A DNA stretch of 64,000 bases from Anthoceros angustus (GCA_010909165.1 VJWM01000068.1:868001-932000); one strand, 5' to 3'. Counted from the stretch's first letter, positions 1 through 11,589 are shown. A program made the numbers and translations. The notes: generated by a model from the letters alone, not told the origin.

Positions 1-1235
1 GTTGAAGGATTCTTCTTCAACTGTACCTGCCTGATATACACACATACTTCACGTCTGGTGAATGAAACGCCCCGGGGTAGTTATCCTCGATGTAGTTGAG
101 AAGGCCCCTTGTTTGGTCAACAACACCCTTCACCCCCTTAGGTGGTGGCCTGCATCATCATGCACAGCAGCAGATTCCAAGCATGTTCAGGATATTGAGC
201 GTGGAGCCTGACTGATCAAACCACGAAGCAAAACAAGAGCAGAACCACTTTTGTGACGGATGGATTCCAGTTCCAGTACAAGTGTGGGCTTCCGAGAGTC
301 AAGAGCAGAGCAACATCGTGGATGCCAATTTCACCCAGGTACAGCCGAGCCAGCCATCCACCTGCAGAATGGCCGATTACCGACACCTTGGCATCTGCAC
401 AAGGGAATCAACCTTCAACAGACAATTCAAATGCAGCTCAAAAGCAGTTCAAAGGTTTTCCAATCTGCACAGGAGAAAGCGAAAATGAAAAATTACCAGC
501 CTGAGGGCAGAATGCTTTGGCTTGCTCTATGGCTGTTTGTACCTTGTCCAAGTACCTGAAAATTTGCATGCAACATTCGCATTGCATGCAACCACAGTCA
601 CCATCATGCCGGAGTCTTACCATGGGCTCTGCAATGAAAAACCTCCATCAGCTTACCAGTCAAGAACAGGTCTGGGACGCAGATTCCCAGTCCAGTATTC
701 TGCTTCCAGCAAGCCGGCAGCATTTCGAAGCCAGTCCGGGCGGGACACCTTGGCGACTGTCACGGACAGCCCTCTGGCGCTGAGAGAGGCTCCCAGCGAC
801 GTGTAGTCAGCTGAATTGTTCCCCAAGCCCTGGACGACATAGGGCCGGAAGCTTAGGAAATCCAGGATCAGCACACTTGTTGGCATGGGAAGAAGTTGCC
901 TGTCAATGTGCCGGCCAATGTTGCAATCTAAATTCGTGGATTTCTCTTCACAAAGATCAATCCAAGCAGCCAGCGATCGAGGCAATTCCATGCATGAGAT
1001 GGGAATTCACCGGAAGGATGACAACCGGACGGTACGCAAGCGACCTCCCGGCTTCTCCCTCGGCATCACCATCCACTTCCTCACGCTGAGTGCTCACCGA
1101 CACCGCCCGAATTCGGCAGCCAGAGGCTCCCCGTCCGAGCCCACAGCGGAGCTGTTGCTGCTGGATTTGCTCCCCGCGCACCTTGTGGATGGGGGCAGCA
1201 AATGTGGCAGCCTGCGACGCCAGACTCGCCACCAT
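1..1235 (-). CDS. Alpha/beta hydrolase, plant plastid-type, 3' end off the left edge
   Basis: Partial gene, five exons visible: 1235-1011, 829-657, 555-497, 394-280 and 149-27, all with GT/AG borders and matching phase. The start ATG at 1235 opens an N-terminus rich in Ala, Ser and Gln that looks like a plastid transit peptide. The mature part begins with RPVVILP, then GLGNNSADY across the first junction. The nucleophile elbow GHSAGGW falls near residue 163. LGSPH then joins LPPPKGV across an intron and leads into VDQTRGLLNYIE, all typical of a plant family of plastid alpha/beta hydrolases related to lipases. The catalytic Ser is visible. The catalytic His, and probably the acid, lie in exons beyond base 1. 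The last visible exon ends at a GT donor at 26-25. Substrate is unknown. It lies 493 bp downstream of, and on the same strand as, the FAD monooxygenase. Confidence 0.85.
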
Positions 1236-1728
1236 TATTGCTGGTGCCGGAGCCTGAGTCTCAGCGTGAGCCTGAAGCCTTTACTACTGCTGCCAGAGCA
1301 ACAGACACGGAAGGCAAAGCGCTCTGAGATGGCGATCCCTAGACATACCCGATTTCTAAATGCAAAAAGTGACATTCCTTGCTTGGCTTGCCTGCATGCT
1401 GAGCATATCAATGTCCCAGCCCGGGGACAATCGAGAATGCCGGCCGGGCAGTTGAGCTGTTTGCATTTCGTCATGGTTTGCTATCCTGTGTCTGGTCTCC
1501 ACATGCATATGCAGGCAGCTTTGCGCGACTCGTGCTCGATGGCCCATTTACTTCCTTCAGTTACTGCTCAACAAGAGCTCACCTAATGCGATGTTCACAT
1601 TGCCCACATGTGCAGCAGGTACTGTTCACCTGCTCAACTGGCTCGATGCAACGCAGTGCTAAGGGACAGCATATGTACTCGGGGAGCGTAGTAGCATAGC
1701 CAGGAACCCACATGGATACTCATTCCAA
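1236..1728. other. Intergenic: hydrolase upstream region and monooxygenase 3' flank
   Basis: This 493-bp gap lies between the monooxygenase stop and the hydrolase start on the same strand. Open frames on both strands are short and show no family signature. It must hold the hydrolase promoter and 5' leader and the monooxygenase 3' UTR. No clear TATA element was seen. Confidence 0.6.
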
Positions 1729-4700
1729 TTAAATGGCAGCAGTCCTGTAGTTCTCCTCAAAGGGATTCCGGCCTAGTACCTTTGCAAACACTTGCTGCAA
1801 GACATGAGCAGGACTCGGTGTCGCTTCACCTTTTGATCTCCAGGCTATGTGGTTGTCAGGTCTCACCAGAATCGCTCCAGAATCAGGAATCCCACATGAC
1901 TGCCACCATGGCTTGGACGTTTCTTCAGCATATAGTACACTGGCATGGTGATCATGGAAGTGACAGGTGTCTGTGAAAAACAAGCGCATTGACTGAGTCA
2001 GCTTCTGAAGCCTAAGCTTCCTCTACTATGTGCGACACTAAAATGCATTCCTTACACTCCTAAGGCATTTACAAAGTCAGACTTTCTGCCGTCCCACATG
2101 CCCTCTCACCTGATTCTTTACTCTGCTGCAGTTTTGCCTCCAGATGTAGCCTTGAGAATCCCGCAGGGCCGATGAACACGGTTTTCAGCACCACACCTAA
2201 TGTTGGAGCTATTTTGAGGCCAGCACAAGCCCAATTGCAGCCAGTCTCATTAGGCGCCACAAATAGGACAAACTCTACATGGTCGATGCTTATGAGATCC
2301 AGCGTGGAGAGACGTTTCTGCCCCCATTGAACAAACAACATCATCCAATTCAGTGTGACGTTACTGCATAAGGACTTCAATAACCTGGCAATGTCCGATA
2401 ATGTCACATACCTTGCTCGCTGTAGCTGCATCACTATCAGTCAGCCAGACATCCATGTGCGGAAGACGTGAACCAGGCAAGGTGGAAGGGACATATTCTT
2501 CTCGTCGACCTGAGGGCTCCTTGCGGTTAGCCAAATTTTCTCCCGTGGATTCAGCTACAATGGCCCCTTCTGTATACCTGGGAGGTGATCGGATTCACGA
2601 AGCATTACATCAGAAGCACGAGAACCCACTGGGTATCCAAATGCACCCTCAAGCTCTTCCATAGAGTCAGGGAGGGATGCGAGAGCCCACCTAAAGCCAA
2701 GGTCTTCAGCAGGAAACTGAAGCTGCAAGCTCCTTCCTTCTTCCAGGATCTTCTTAACTTGGGCCAATCGTGCTGATGCTAGGGGGTTGTACTTGTTTAG
2801 AAAGAGTGGTGAAACCTGTGACCGCCCAATGGCAAGAAGGCCATCCATAATGTTACTCTGCATGTTCCTTGAGAGCCAGGAGCCGGTAGCACTGTTCAAC
2901 ACTGTGTGCACAACCCTAGCCCAGGCCACGAAAAATACCCAACGTCAAACCGCTGTGAATGATGTCAAACCCACAACCTGTAAGGCACATTAGCAGAGAA
3001 ATAGGTTACAAGCACACCTTGCAGAGGCTGGATTGAGACCCAGAGCTGATGGAATTGCCATTGCTGCTTTAAAATTAGCAACACTGAGAGCAGTGTTTGC
3101 GAGAGCAATCTAACATGCCCAGTGCCACACCAGCTCAGTGTTGCATCCTCATAGCTCGCGCTCGATCAAATCACGAAAGATGCACGGTTGCATTTAAAAA
3201 CTCAACAGTTAAGATGGAATTTCTGTGTATACCGGTCGACGCTCCAGCTCATATGTGTGAAGAAGACTTGGAGGAGCTGATCCATTAAGGGTCAAGCAGA
3301 GCTTCCAGGCCAAGTTGTGAGCATCCTGGATCCCTGTATTCATCCCTGTAAACCAACAGCAAAATTTCTACAAACCATAAATGGACCTGCCAGCCCCTGG
3401 AACACATACAAGAAGAATGTATCCTTGGGCTAGCAAATTACCGAAACCCCCAGCGGGAGGAAATCGATGAGCAGCATCGCCCACCAGAAAGACGTGAGCG
3501 TTGCTACTGACAAACTTTTCAGCGACCTGTGCATGCATAGTCCACTGTCTCACTGCTAGCACCTCCACAGGTATATTGGAAATCCCTGCTGCACTTCGGA
3601 TGACATCTCTGCACACCTGCAATGACATTGATGTATCCCAAAGTTAGCAACGATCTGCACAGAATATTGTTGCACACATAGGGAAAAGAACAGGTAGAGA
3701 GATTGCATTGGGAGAGAAGTCTTGTAATGACTGCTGAGGCGGAAATATTGGTATCTGTTCCAACCAAGAAAACAAACTGATGAGACAAACTAGGCCTAAT
3801 CCTTGAGTGCACAAGATCAACATCAGAAGGCCTTAAGAAGTACAGGGTGAAGAGGCACCTGAATAACAAACTCCCCAGCCTCAAGGTCGTGCGCAACGAC
3901 CACAGCGATCACATTGGAGTTGAAAACAAAGTAAAGCATTCCAGGTTCAGTATGGACAAGATGCTGCCCCAGTTCCTTGCTCAAAAAATGAACACTGATA
4001 AGGTGTTGCATGTCTTCCACCCCTTCCATCGTTAACCCCATCAACCTTCTAATAGAGCTTCCAGCACCATCAGCAGCTACCAGATAATCAGCTCTGAAAT
4101 ACATGGGATCCACTAGATTGCTTTCCACAGGTTTTACGGTTGCCACAATTCCGCTGTTAATGGGCTCAAAGGAGACAAACTCATGACCCAACAATACACC
4201 AGATGGCGACTCCTTGTTACCCAAAGCCTGTGACTGCCTTGTGGCACGATGATACAAGAGTGGTAAAAGTCTATGCTGGGAAAAGTGAGCAACATGTTCT
4301 GGACTCCGTGGATGCCCAATGTCTGCAGGTACGAAAGGACAGTTCTGACCGATGAGCTTCGTAGTTCCATGTCTGGGAACAATTCACGGCTACCATTCAT
4401 GGTTAATTGAAAAAGAACGACAGGATGCAAATTGAACTTGTTTGTCGCATTGCACATTCTAAAGCACCATGGGACCGTCAGAATAGCAAGTCCAGCCGAA
4501 TCATACCACTAGGATGGAGATGATCCACAGTTCCAAGAACAGGACCAGAAAGCGTGGTGCAGTACACGAACCTGCGCCAGTGCTCCAAAGGTGGCTGCAA
4601 AGCCATGATCTCCTCAGCCAGTCCATCCATTTTCCTGAAAATCTGCACAAGAAACAATAACCGGACATCTCTAAGGCAACAGGCCGTGGCAAGCATCGGC

Positions 4701-5115
4701 CAAAGTGCAATTCTGCCATGGATTCCACATGTCACCTCCATGGTGCGGTTATTTATAAAGTGGGCTTGAGGATGCTGAGACAGCTTGGCCATCCTTTCGA
4801 TCACCAATGATCTGACCCCTGTCGAGCAATTCCTCATACAGAGTGAGTGAGCTCCAGAACGTCCCCGCAAGCTGGAAGCCCATATATGCAGCAAAATTCA
4901 CCAGCTACAAGCGACGTCGCAGACTCACCAAGTTTTGACAGCAGAATTGACAGAGTGAGACCCACTGGACCAGCACCTACAATAAGCACTGGCACATGCT
5001 TTTGCTGTGCACCGGAAGCCTTGATTGCAGGGACTTGGCCATCCACTGAGGAGGAAGAGAGCCATCGGCGTGCAGAGCGAGCAGAAAACGAGCAGAAGCA
5101 CCTAAAAGACCGCAT
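1729..5115 (-). CDS. FAD-dependent aromatic-ring monooxygenase (PHBH/phenol hydroxylase-like)
   Basis: Twelve exons: 5115-4929, 4818-4736, 4642-4507, 4322-3859, 3754-3692, 3616-3442, 3345-3233, 3109-3018, 2915-2691, 2577-2412, 2317-2110 and 1970-1729. They sum to 717 codons plus stop. The Rossmann FAD site GAGPVG is at residues 47-52. The second FAD/ribose motif GDAAHRFPPAGGFG is near 356-369, followed by MNTGIQDAHNLAWKL. The mid-domain has DYLVAADGAGS. The C-terminus, with AILVRPDNHIAWRS, is the thioredoxin-like tail of phenol-hydroxylase-type enzymes. The first 25 residues are rich in Arg and Ser with no acids, so mitochondrial targeting is likely. The family hydroxylates aromatic or quinone-like substrates with NAD(P)H and O2; the substrate here is unknown. 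The junctions near 3692 and 2317 are the least certain. It shares a short promoter region with the ISCA2-like gene. Confidence 0.88.
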
Positions 5116-5280
5116 TCCGCCTAGGTGCTAGTTTTCTGTTTCTGGGAAACCGCGCTGTTTTCACCAACGGAACTGGGAACCAGGACGAGGGCAAGCACGG
5201 TCTGCCCTAACAGATCCCGCCATTTCGACACCCTTTCGAACGCACACCATCACGATCGATCATTCATGGCCTGAAGCTTG
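5116..5280. promoter_or_regulatory. Shared divergent promoter region, monooxygenase / ISCA2-like
   Basis: Only 165 bp separate the start codon of the minus-strand FAD monooxygenase (5115) from that of the plus-strand ISCA2-like gene (5281). Both 5' UTRs and core promoters must fit here or overlap. No consensus TATA box is visible on either strand, as is common in bidirectional plant promoters. A two-codon upstream ORF (ATG GCC TGA, 5266-5274) precedes the plus-strand gene. Co-regulation is inference. Confidence 0.65.
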
Positions 5281-5868
5281 ATGGCGTATCCCGCGTCCCG
5301 GCAATCAGCCTCTCGCTTGCAGCGAGCAATTTTCAGAAGATTCAGGGCTGTGCCGAGGGATTCCCCGTCTGCTTCGCGCGCTGCAGCTTTTGCGCGGGTA
5401 GCACCATGTGAGGACACGCATCCAGTCCGCGAGGGCGAGATCAGGAGACAAGCTTGTGTTGGCATGTGGAGGACGGAAAGGTGGAGGCTCATGTCCAGTG
5501 TCGCCGTCGTGGATTCACTCTCCTCCTCTTCATCGGAAGGTCTGACCATCACGGACAGCTGCATCAGACGGCTCAGGGACATTCAGAAGGAGGAGAAATC
5601 GGAGAAGTTGCTGCGGCTGAGCGTGGAGGGTGGAGGCTGTTCAGGCTTTCTGTACTCCTTCTCGTTGGAGGACACTCAGAAACCAGATGACCGAGTGTTC
5701 GAGAGGGACGGAGTGAAAGTGATAGTGGATGACCTCTCCTTCTCCTTCCTCAAAGGGTCCACGATCGACTTCACAGAGGAGCTCATCAGGTCTACCTTTG
5801 TGGTAGTGGGGAACCCGAATTCCACTTCCTCCTGTGGATGTGGGAGCTCTTTCACTGCCAAATCTTGA
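5281..5868 (+). CDS. ISCA2: A-type iron-sulfur cluster assembly protein, mitochondrial ISCA2-like
   Basis: Single-exon ORF of 195 aa. The open frame begins with TTG at 5278; the first ATG is at 5281. The first ~80 residues are Arg/Ser/Ala-rich and look like a mitochondrial presequence. The A-type domain begins at about residue 85 with TITDSCIRRLRDIQ. The three cluster-ligand cysteines are present: one in GGGCSGF near residue 119, and the C-terminal pair in SSCGCGSSF near 184-186. ISCA proteins take part in maturation of mitochondrial 4Fe-4S enzymes together with IBA57. The sequence between the Cys motifs matches ISCA2 better than ISCA1. It is intronless among intron-rich neighbours, so an old retrocopy is possible, but the frame is intact. 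Confidence 0.9.
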   Translation: MAYPASRQSASRLQRAIFRRFRAVPRDSPSASRAAAFARVAPCEDTHPVREGEIRRQACVGMWRTERWRLMSSVAVVDSLSSSSSEGLTITDSCIRRLRDIQKEEKSEKLLRLSVEGGGCSGFLYSFSLEDTQKPDDRVFERDGVKVIVDDLSFSFLKGSTIDFTEELIRSTFVVVGNPNSTSSCGCGSSFTAKS

Positions 5869-6262
5869 CTCGGCATTTGCTCCTGACATTTCCAAAACAG
5901 TTTTCTGCGCCTGTACAGTTCCATCTTTCATTCCCCATTTGCTGCATGTCACACATAAGCACCTTCTCCTAAGCTGCACATGCAGCAGCTCCCTGTCTTG
6001 TATGCTTTTGGAATCTGATGCAAACAGAGGCAAGGCAGGCGCAAGCAGGCTATCTTTCGGATCCGTTGCCTCGTAGTTTTTCCTCGCTCTGATCACACAG
6101 ACGAGCTTCCTGGTGTATCCTAGATGATGGTTCCTTCTGTTGTGTGGGCTAATGAAGAAGACTTTTAGAATATACAATAATGTAATACCCGTTTAAAATA
6201 GCTAAAACAACTCCTTTTCCGTCTTCCTGCAATTGCACGCCCAGTCGAGGAGCTACACGGCC
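5869..6262 (+). other. Intergenic between ISCA2-like and deacetylase genes
   Basis: This 394-bp gap between two plus-strand genes holds the ISCA2-like 3' UTR and the deacetylase promoter and 5' leader. AT-rich stretches near 6165-6200, with a TATACAATAATG-like run at 6172, are candidates for polyadenylation or core-promoter signals. No ORF with family signatures was seen. Confidence 0.5.
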
Positions 6263-7589
6263 ATGGCGGACGAGGAGCGACAGCAGGAGGTGCATGTGTT
6301 CTGGGACGAAGGTATGCTGGCTCACGCGCCAGATGGCGGCGTCTTCGATACGCTTCACGATCCAGGCATTCTGGCGGTGCTGGATCAGCACCCCGAGAAC
6401 GCGGATCGCGTGCGGAACATTGTGTCGATCCTACGGCGGGGTCCGATCGCACCTCTCGTCCGGTGGCATGCAGGGCGCGCTGCGGAGATCGAGGAGCTTC
6501 TGTGCTTTCACTCGCAAGGTTCGTGCAGAGCGCCCGTCCCCGCCGCATGTTCCCGCCTTGCGTTGTAGGGGCTAAGAGAGAGCCTGCGTGGCGATGGCCG
6601 CGCAGACTACATTCAGCAGCTGGTGGAAGCGGACGCAGCGGGGGGAGCGGTGATCTGTCCCGGAACTCAGCTCAATCCGGGGTCATGGCGGGCAGCTCTC
6701 TTGGCGGCGGGCACCGCGCTGGAGGCGATGAAGTTTGTGCTGGAAGGGGAGGGCCGCCTGGCGTACGCTCTGGTGCGGCCTCCGGGACACCACGCGCAGC
6801 CGACGCAGGCAGACGGCTACTGCTTCCTTAACAACGCGGCGCTGGCTGTGCATCTGGCGTTGCAGGCGGGATGTGAGCGGGTGGCTGTTGTGGATGTGGA
6901 TGTGCACCATGGGAACGGGACGGCCGAGGGTTTCTTGCTCAGGGACGACGTGCTCACCATCTCCCTGCACATGAATCACGGGTCGTGGGGTGACTCGCAT
7001 CCGCAGACGGGGCTTGTGGATGAAGTGGGAATTGGCGAGGGGATCGGCTACAATTTCAATATTCCTCTGCCGAACGGAACTGGCAACAAAGGGTACGAGC
7101 TGGCCATGCTCGAGCTAGTGCTGCCTGCCCTCGCTCGATTCAAGCCGCAGATGATAGTTATGCCAGTTGGTCAAGATTCCAGTGCCGTAAGTTACAGTAC
7201 CATTCCCTCCTCCTTTGCCAAGCCCAAGCTCCAAAATCGGGGGCCTGATTCGTGTTCCAATTTCTCTGCAGTTCGACCCCAACGGGCGCCTATGTTTGAC
7301 GATGGATGGCTACCGACGGCTGGGTCAGATAATGCGGCAGCAAGCTGACTTATTTTGCGGAGGGAGATTGCTCTTGGTGCAGGAAGGTGGTTATCAGCTC
7401 ACATATGTCGCCTATTGTGTGCACGCTATCCTGGAAGGGATACTTCATGTGAAACAACCACTTCTCGATGATCCTCTAGACTCTTATTTAGAGGACGAAA
7501 GCTGGGCTATGAAACGGATACTCGATATAAGAGATGATTTTGATCAGCACGTGGCGGTAGCGCAATCTGAGTCAAGACCTGGTTCGTAG
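6263..7589 (+). CDS. HDA8: Class II histone deacetylase, HDA8-like
   Basis: Three exons: 6263-6518, 6579-7186 and 7272-7589, giving 393 aa in frame. The start at 6263 (MADEERQQEVHVFWDEGM) is chosen over an in-frame ATG at 6233 because it matches the family N-terminus. Zinc-hydrolase motifs are intact: HPENADR near residue 40, RPPGHHAQPTQADGYCF near 152, VDVDVHHGNGT near 188-198 with the Asp and His zinc and charge-relay residues, and GQDSSAFDPNGR spanning the second junction near 282-293. The pump-like GQDSSAFDPNG signature and the length fit the HDA8 subgroup. It removes acetyl groups from lysines of histones or other proteins; location is not evident. The first intron is only 60 nt if the acceptor at 6577-6578 is right; this was chosen because the upstream AG at 6568 would break phase. 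It converges on the MTM1-like gene. Confidence 0.9.
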
Positions 7590-7728
7590 AGAAGGTCGGA
7601 GTACTTTCTTGCTTGTCGCCCACCATTCAGGTCATGGTTCGTTGTAAAGGGTTGACGAATTATCAACCGTGACCGCTCTTCATAAATGGGAGTCCTCACA
7701 CCGCCTGGGCAAAAATTTGGTGGGTACC
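7590..7728. other. Convergent 3' ends, deacetylase and MTM1-like carrier
   Basis: Only 139 bp lie between the two stop codons, so the 3' UTRs of these oppositely transcribed genes probably overlap. No polyadenylation signal of canonical form is obvious. Confidence 0.55.
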
Positions 7729-10011
7729 TCACGTTCGATGCAGAAAGTACTTTACGGCCTCATAGAATGAAACGACTATTGCTACAGAGGGCCCAGCTCT
7801 GGCCACTCGGGGACCCACCCCTGCAAACAGACTTCGGGCGCCTCCGTCTCTGCATCCGCCCCGCAACCAACGTTAAGCTTACAACTTGGATTTGCTTCAC
7901 ATGTGACCTGTGAAGTCCATCAAACAAAATCACTCACCTCCATACGTCTTTTAGAGTTTGCGACGTACTCATCCGCAAGGCCTTCACCGGATCTTTCTGT
8001 CGGGTCAGAACAACCGGGGTGTCAGCAGGTCACAAGGGCGACTAACATGAGGCAGCATGTGGAAAACCTTTTTCGTAAAGAAGGTAACCTCAATTTGCCT
8101 CCGAGTCTTCACAACATCCAGAGGGCAGGTGGCAGCAGCAGCGAGAGAACCAGCAACAACTCCGGCTGCAATGTTAGCACCCAAAACACTTGAAACGCTA
8201 GGTTGAGGCCCTGCCTTCTCCAGGAGGTTTTGACGCAACTGCAAGACAGCATAGCTTTCTTCATTAGTTTGCCACACAGAAGCAGTTCTAACACATAGTG
8301 CGAGAATCTGCATTCAGCGGATTAGGGACATGAGAAGTGAGGTCTTACTGGTTCTAGGGTGGCCCAGCAAATTGCAGAGAAAGGTACATCACGAGCTAAC
8401 TGTGCACCAACTCCGGTCCAGAGCAACCTCACTCCATGGACTGCAGGGGAACCGGCACCAACAATGTAAAAAACGTTACAGGCAGGGCTTTGTAATTAGC
8501 AAATAGGCATTCAGAGTGGTCTTTAAAGCCATCATCAGAGAAGCCGGGGAACCACAGGTTCTCTGGCACTTACAGGGTCTACTATCACCACCTTTCACGG
8601 TTGAGACAACTTCATTGAGTATTGCATACACTCCTGGGGGGCTTGCGCCTGCCCACTGAGCCTGCTCACAGTTGAACAGACATATTTAATTTGATAGAAG
8701 CAACTGCGAACAGAAATGGATTTTACTACATCACAAGCTGAGTGAACATCTGAGTAGAAAAGGGAGTGAAGCACTTCACCTGCATCCTTGTTTTCGCTAG
8801 CTCAATTGGTGAGCAAACAATACAGGCAAATGATCGAGCCAAGGCTCCAGCAAATGCGGGAGCATAAGGCTTTATGTTGAGTGAACGGCTATCTGAAAAC
8901 TTTTCAATCTTGTCCCGTAGAACATCATAACACGGGAGATAAATGCCAACCTGTCACAAGTGTAGACACCAGGAGACTCTACTTCAATGTCAGACAGCAT
9001 AAGATTCAATGGGAGCGTCACCCAAGCAAACGCACTTTCGGCATACATGCCGCCCAGAGTTTCATACACATGAAAGGGGACATTCTAAGTCCGCTGCCCT
9101 AATCCTACAGGATGTGGTGGTTATTTACCGTGGGGATCGCTATAGCGAGGGCAGCATTTGTGCCTCTCCAAAGCCTGAAAAATCCTTCCTGCACAAAAAC
9201 AAAAACACGGGCAAATCTCACTTGAATGCATCAAGAAACAAAAGTGGACTGAGGAATGAGGCGGAGTCAACACTCAAACCCATCAGGGTATCTAACCTGC
9301 CGTATGACTTTTGAAAACACATCGAAGGTTCCCGTATATTGGAAGCACGAGGGAGGGCAGAGCGGTCCAATGTCAACATTGCCAATCCTAGGACAAACAG
9401 GCGGGCATTTACCCTCTGCGAGGAACTGCATAAAAGCATTGCGATGTCAGGCTTCCTTCAGAAGCGCCGACCGCTTTCACATAGCTGTTGATGTGCAACT
9501 TGCAAGAATACACGAATATAACCTTCTCAGCCAACTCCACCCTGAAGGATCCAGCCCTTGCTAGATCTTGCCATGGCGCGTGTTGAAATGGGACACCCGC
9601 AGACTGGGCTTGCAACCTTGTCTGCACACGCAAGCCACAGTGGCACATACTTTTAACAAGCAGAACCAACCTACCAATTCTGCAGCATTGCAGAGTTTGT
9701 AGCTTAGCCAAAGGAGGAGAACGCAATAAGCTGGACAGGAGACTTGTGCCACTCACCTTTGCGACATCGAGTGGATTTACGATGATAGCCGAAATAAACG
9801 CTGCCCCAGCAGCAGAAATTGCTTTCTCCCTGAAGTCGACGTCCCGAAGCACAGGTCCCTCCATTTGTGGACCAATGTCACTCGACTCATCGGAGGCTCC
9901 GTGATCCTTTTGCTGCTGCGGTTCTGAAGACTTCGGCCCTTCCGAAGCCAGATTTAAGGGATAATCAATACCCCGGGCAGAGGCGTAGGAAGACGGCACC
10001 GGTGTGATCAT
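7729..10011 (-). CDS. MTM1: Mitochondrial carrier family protein, MTM1 (SLC25A39/40)-like
   Basis: Ten exons: 10011-9757, 9621-9541, 9425-9297, 9188-9129, 8950-8780, 8661-8592, 8440-8349, 8238-8089, 7996-7938 and 7849-7729, closing in frame at 395 aa. Three carrier signatures are visible: PLDVAKTR near residue 81, across the first junction; PIELAKTRMQ near 224; and PLDVVKTRRQ near 325. Each has the Px[DE]xx[KR]x[RK] form. The Cys-rich loop in repeat one (KCPPVC ... CPPSCFQYTGTFDVF) is characteristic of the MTM1/SLC25A39 branch, linked in yeast, Arabidopsis and mammals to mitochondrial manganese, iron and glutathione homeostasis. It ends with GVGPRVARAGPSVAIVVSFYEAVKYFLHRT. The N-terminus is an acidic, Gln-rich extension. 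The exon 2-3 junction is chosen by phase and has alternatives. Confidence 0.9.
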
Positions 10012-11589
10012 CGACTTACTCCACTGACCTGCCTACATGCGTCGAGTTCAACAAAATATCACCAGTGGTTGCGCCTGTATAGCACCACCTCAAAACCCTA
10101 AACCCTGACCAATACGCACTGTGGGACCAATCTGCAATCCACAGGCGCCACCAATGTGTATTGCGGGAGACGCTTCCGAGCAGTGCATTCAATGCTGACA
10201 ACGGTGCGTGACAGAGCCAAAATTCCTGGCCTGATGAGCCTCCCCTTCCCTAACAATGAGTAACCGGCATCCCTGCAACTGCTCCCCTTCCAGGACACCT
10301 CCAGACATCCGCTGCCCAAAAACTTCGACACATTTCAAAGAAGCGTCGATATCCCTCGCAACTACAGCTCGTTGGCAAAATTCGAGACTGCCAGAATCCG
10401 GATTTTCAGAAGGCCTTAGACCTACACAAGCTACCAATCTAGTGATGGGCAATGCAAGCTACAAATAAGGGGAGAGGAGAAGGGGAGGGAGAGGTCCCGT
10501 GCAGCGATCGCCACGTACGGGCGTAAAGAGCCTTCACTTTGTTGCACGCGATGGGGACAACCCGACAGGATGGACAGCCTTTGCTTCAAGGAGGCGACGA
10601 GGGCTCCAGGAAGCAGGACACGAGGCTTCCTTCAACGAAACGCGACACCCAACGAAATACACTACGAATACCGAGGCACCTGGAGGCACGCTGCGTGCTG
10701 CTTCTAGCCCGTGCCACGCTCGTGCCCTTATTTTTTATGACAGCTACATACATACTGTATGATGTATACGTACATACAGAGGAGCCTCATTTGTTGGTGT
10801 ACCTATACAGCAGGTAGGTATTTTTCTTTTCTCGATAACAGCCTTCCAAAACTGGCCAAAATTAACAACTATTTTGTGGTCACAACTGTCCATGCAGGTA
10901 GGGTCCAGTGCACATATAGAATTTTTGTAGGTAATGAATATTCCGCGATGCCTTTAGGGCCGAGGGCACCAGATAGTTCATAGAAAGAACCCAAGTGGCA
11001 GAGGTGTGAGAACGAACAACAGTATGAAGGGTTATCACGAAACAAAAGCTACCCCGAAGAACCAAGTTTTGAAGCGCGACTTCTCACTAGAACTTGACTT
11101 CGAAGCAGATGCGGAGCGTGACCACGAGAATGTTCAATCAGAACCAGTGAAGTTGGGTTCCAAGGCATCCCGTTCCGGAAGTCAGTCAGTTGAAGTACTG
11201 AAAGAGAGTTGAAAGAATCTGGAATGAATTGAGTTTGCCTTTAGAGTTTGAAAGTGGGAACATCGGAAAGGATTCTGCCTCCGGGAGGACAATGTGCCAC
11301 CCCCACCCTTCTTTAGCTGGTAGAAGCTTCTATCTCTTGGAAGAGCCACATCCCAACCTCCCCAGTCTTCTTGCTTCACTAGCAACTGACCTGGGAAGAG
11401 ACGGCGCTTGAGCCAACTCCTGAGATTCCCGAATACCGGCCAGATAGCTTCAGCAAGACTCCAAAGGCATGTCTGTAGTCATGTCTCCTGATGACCGAAC
11501 GCTGTTGGGTTGCATCCTTGACAATCTGCCAAGCCCCTGAGCACTGCCCACCTGCAACTGAGCTCTCTCCCTACCAACATAAATAATGC
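10012..11589. other. Intergenic: MTM1-like promoter and calcium-pump 3' flank
   Basis: This 1.58-kb gap lies between two minus-strand genes. It contains only short overlapping ORFs without recognisable domains. AT-rich, TA-dinucleotide-rich sequence at about 10720-10860 stands out from its surroundings. The part next to 10012 must hold the MTM1-like promoter. I see no gene here. Confidence 0.55.

Noticed and set aside
4322..4507. Possible extra exon of the FAD monooxygenase within this interval
   Set aside because: Joining 4507 directly to 4322 keeps phase and family continuity into SPEHVAHFSQ; the intervening frame has no matching sequence.
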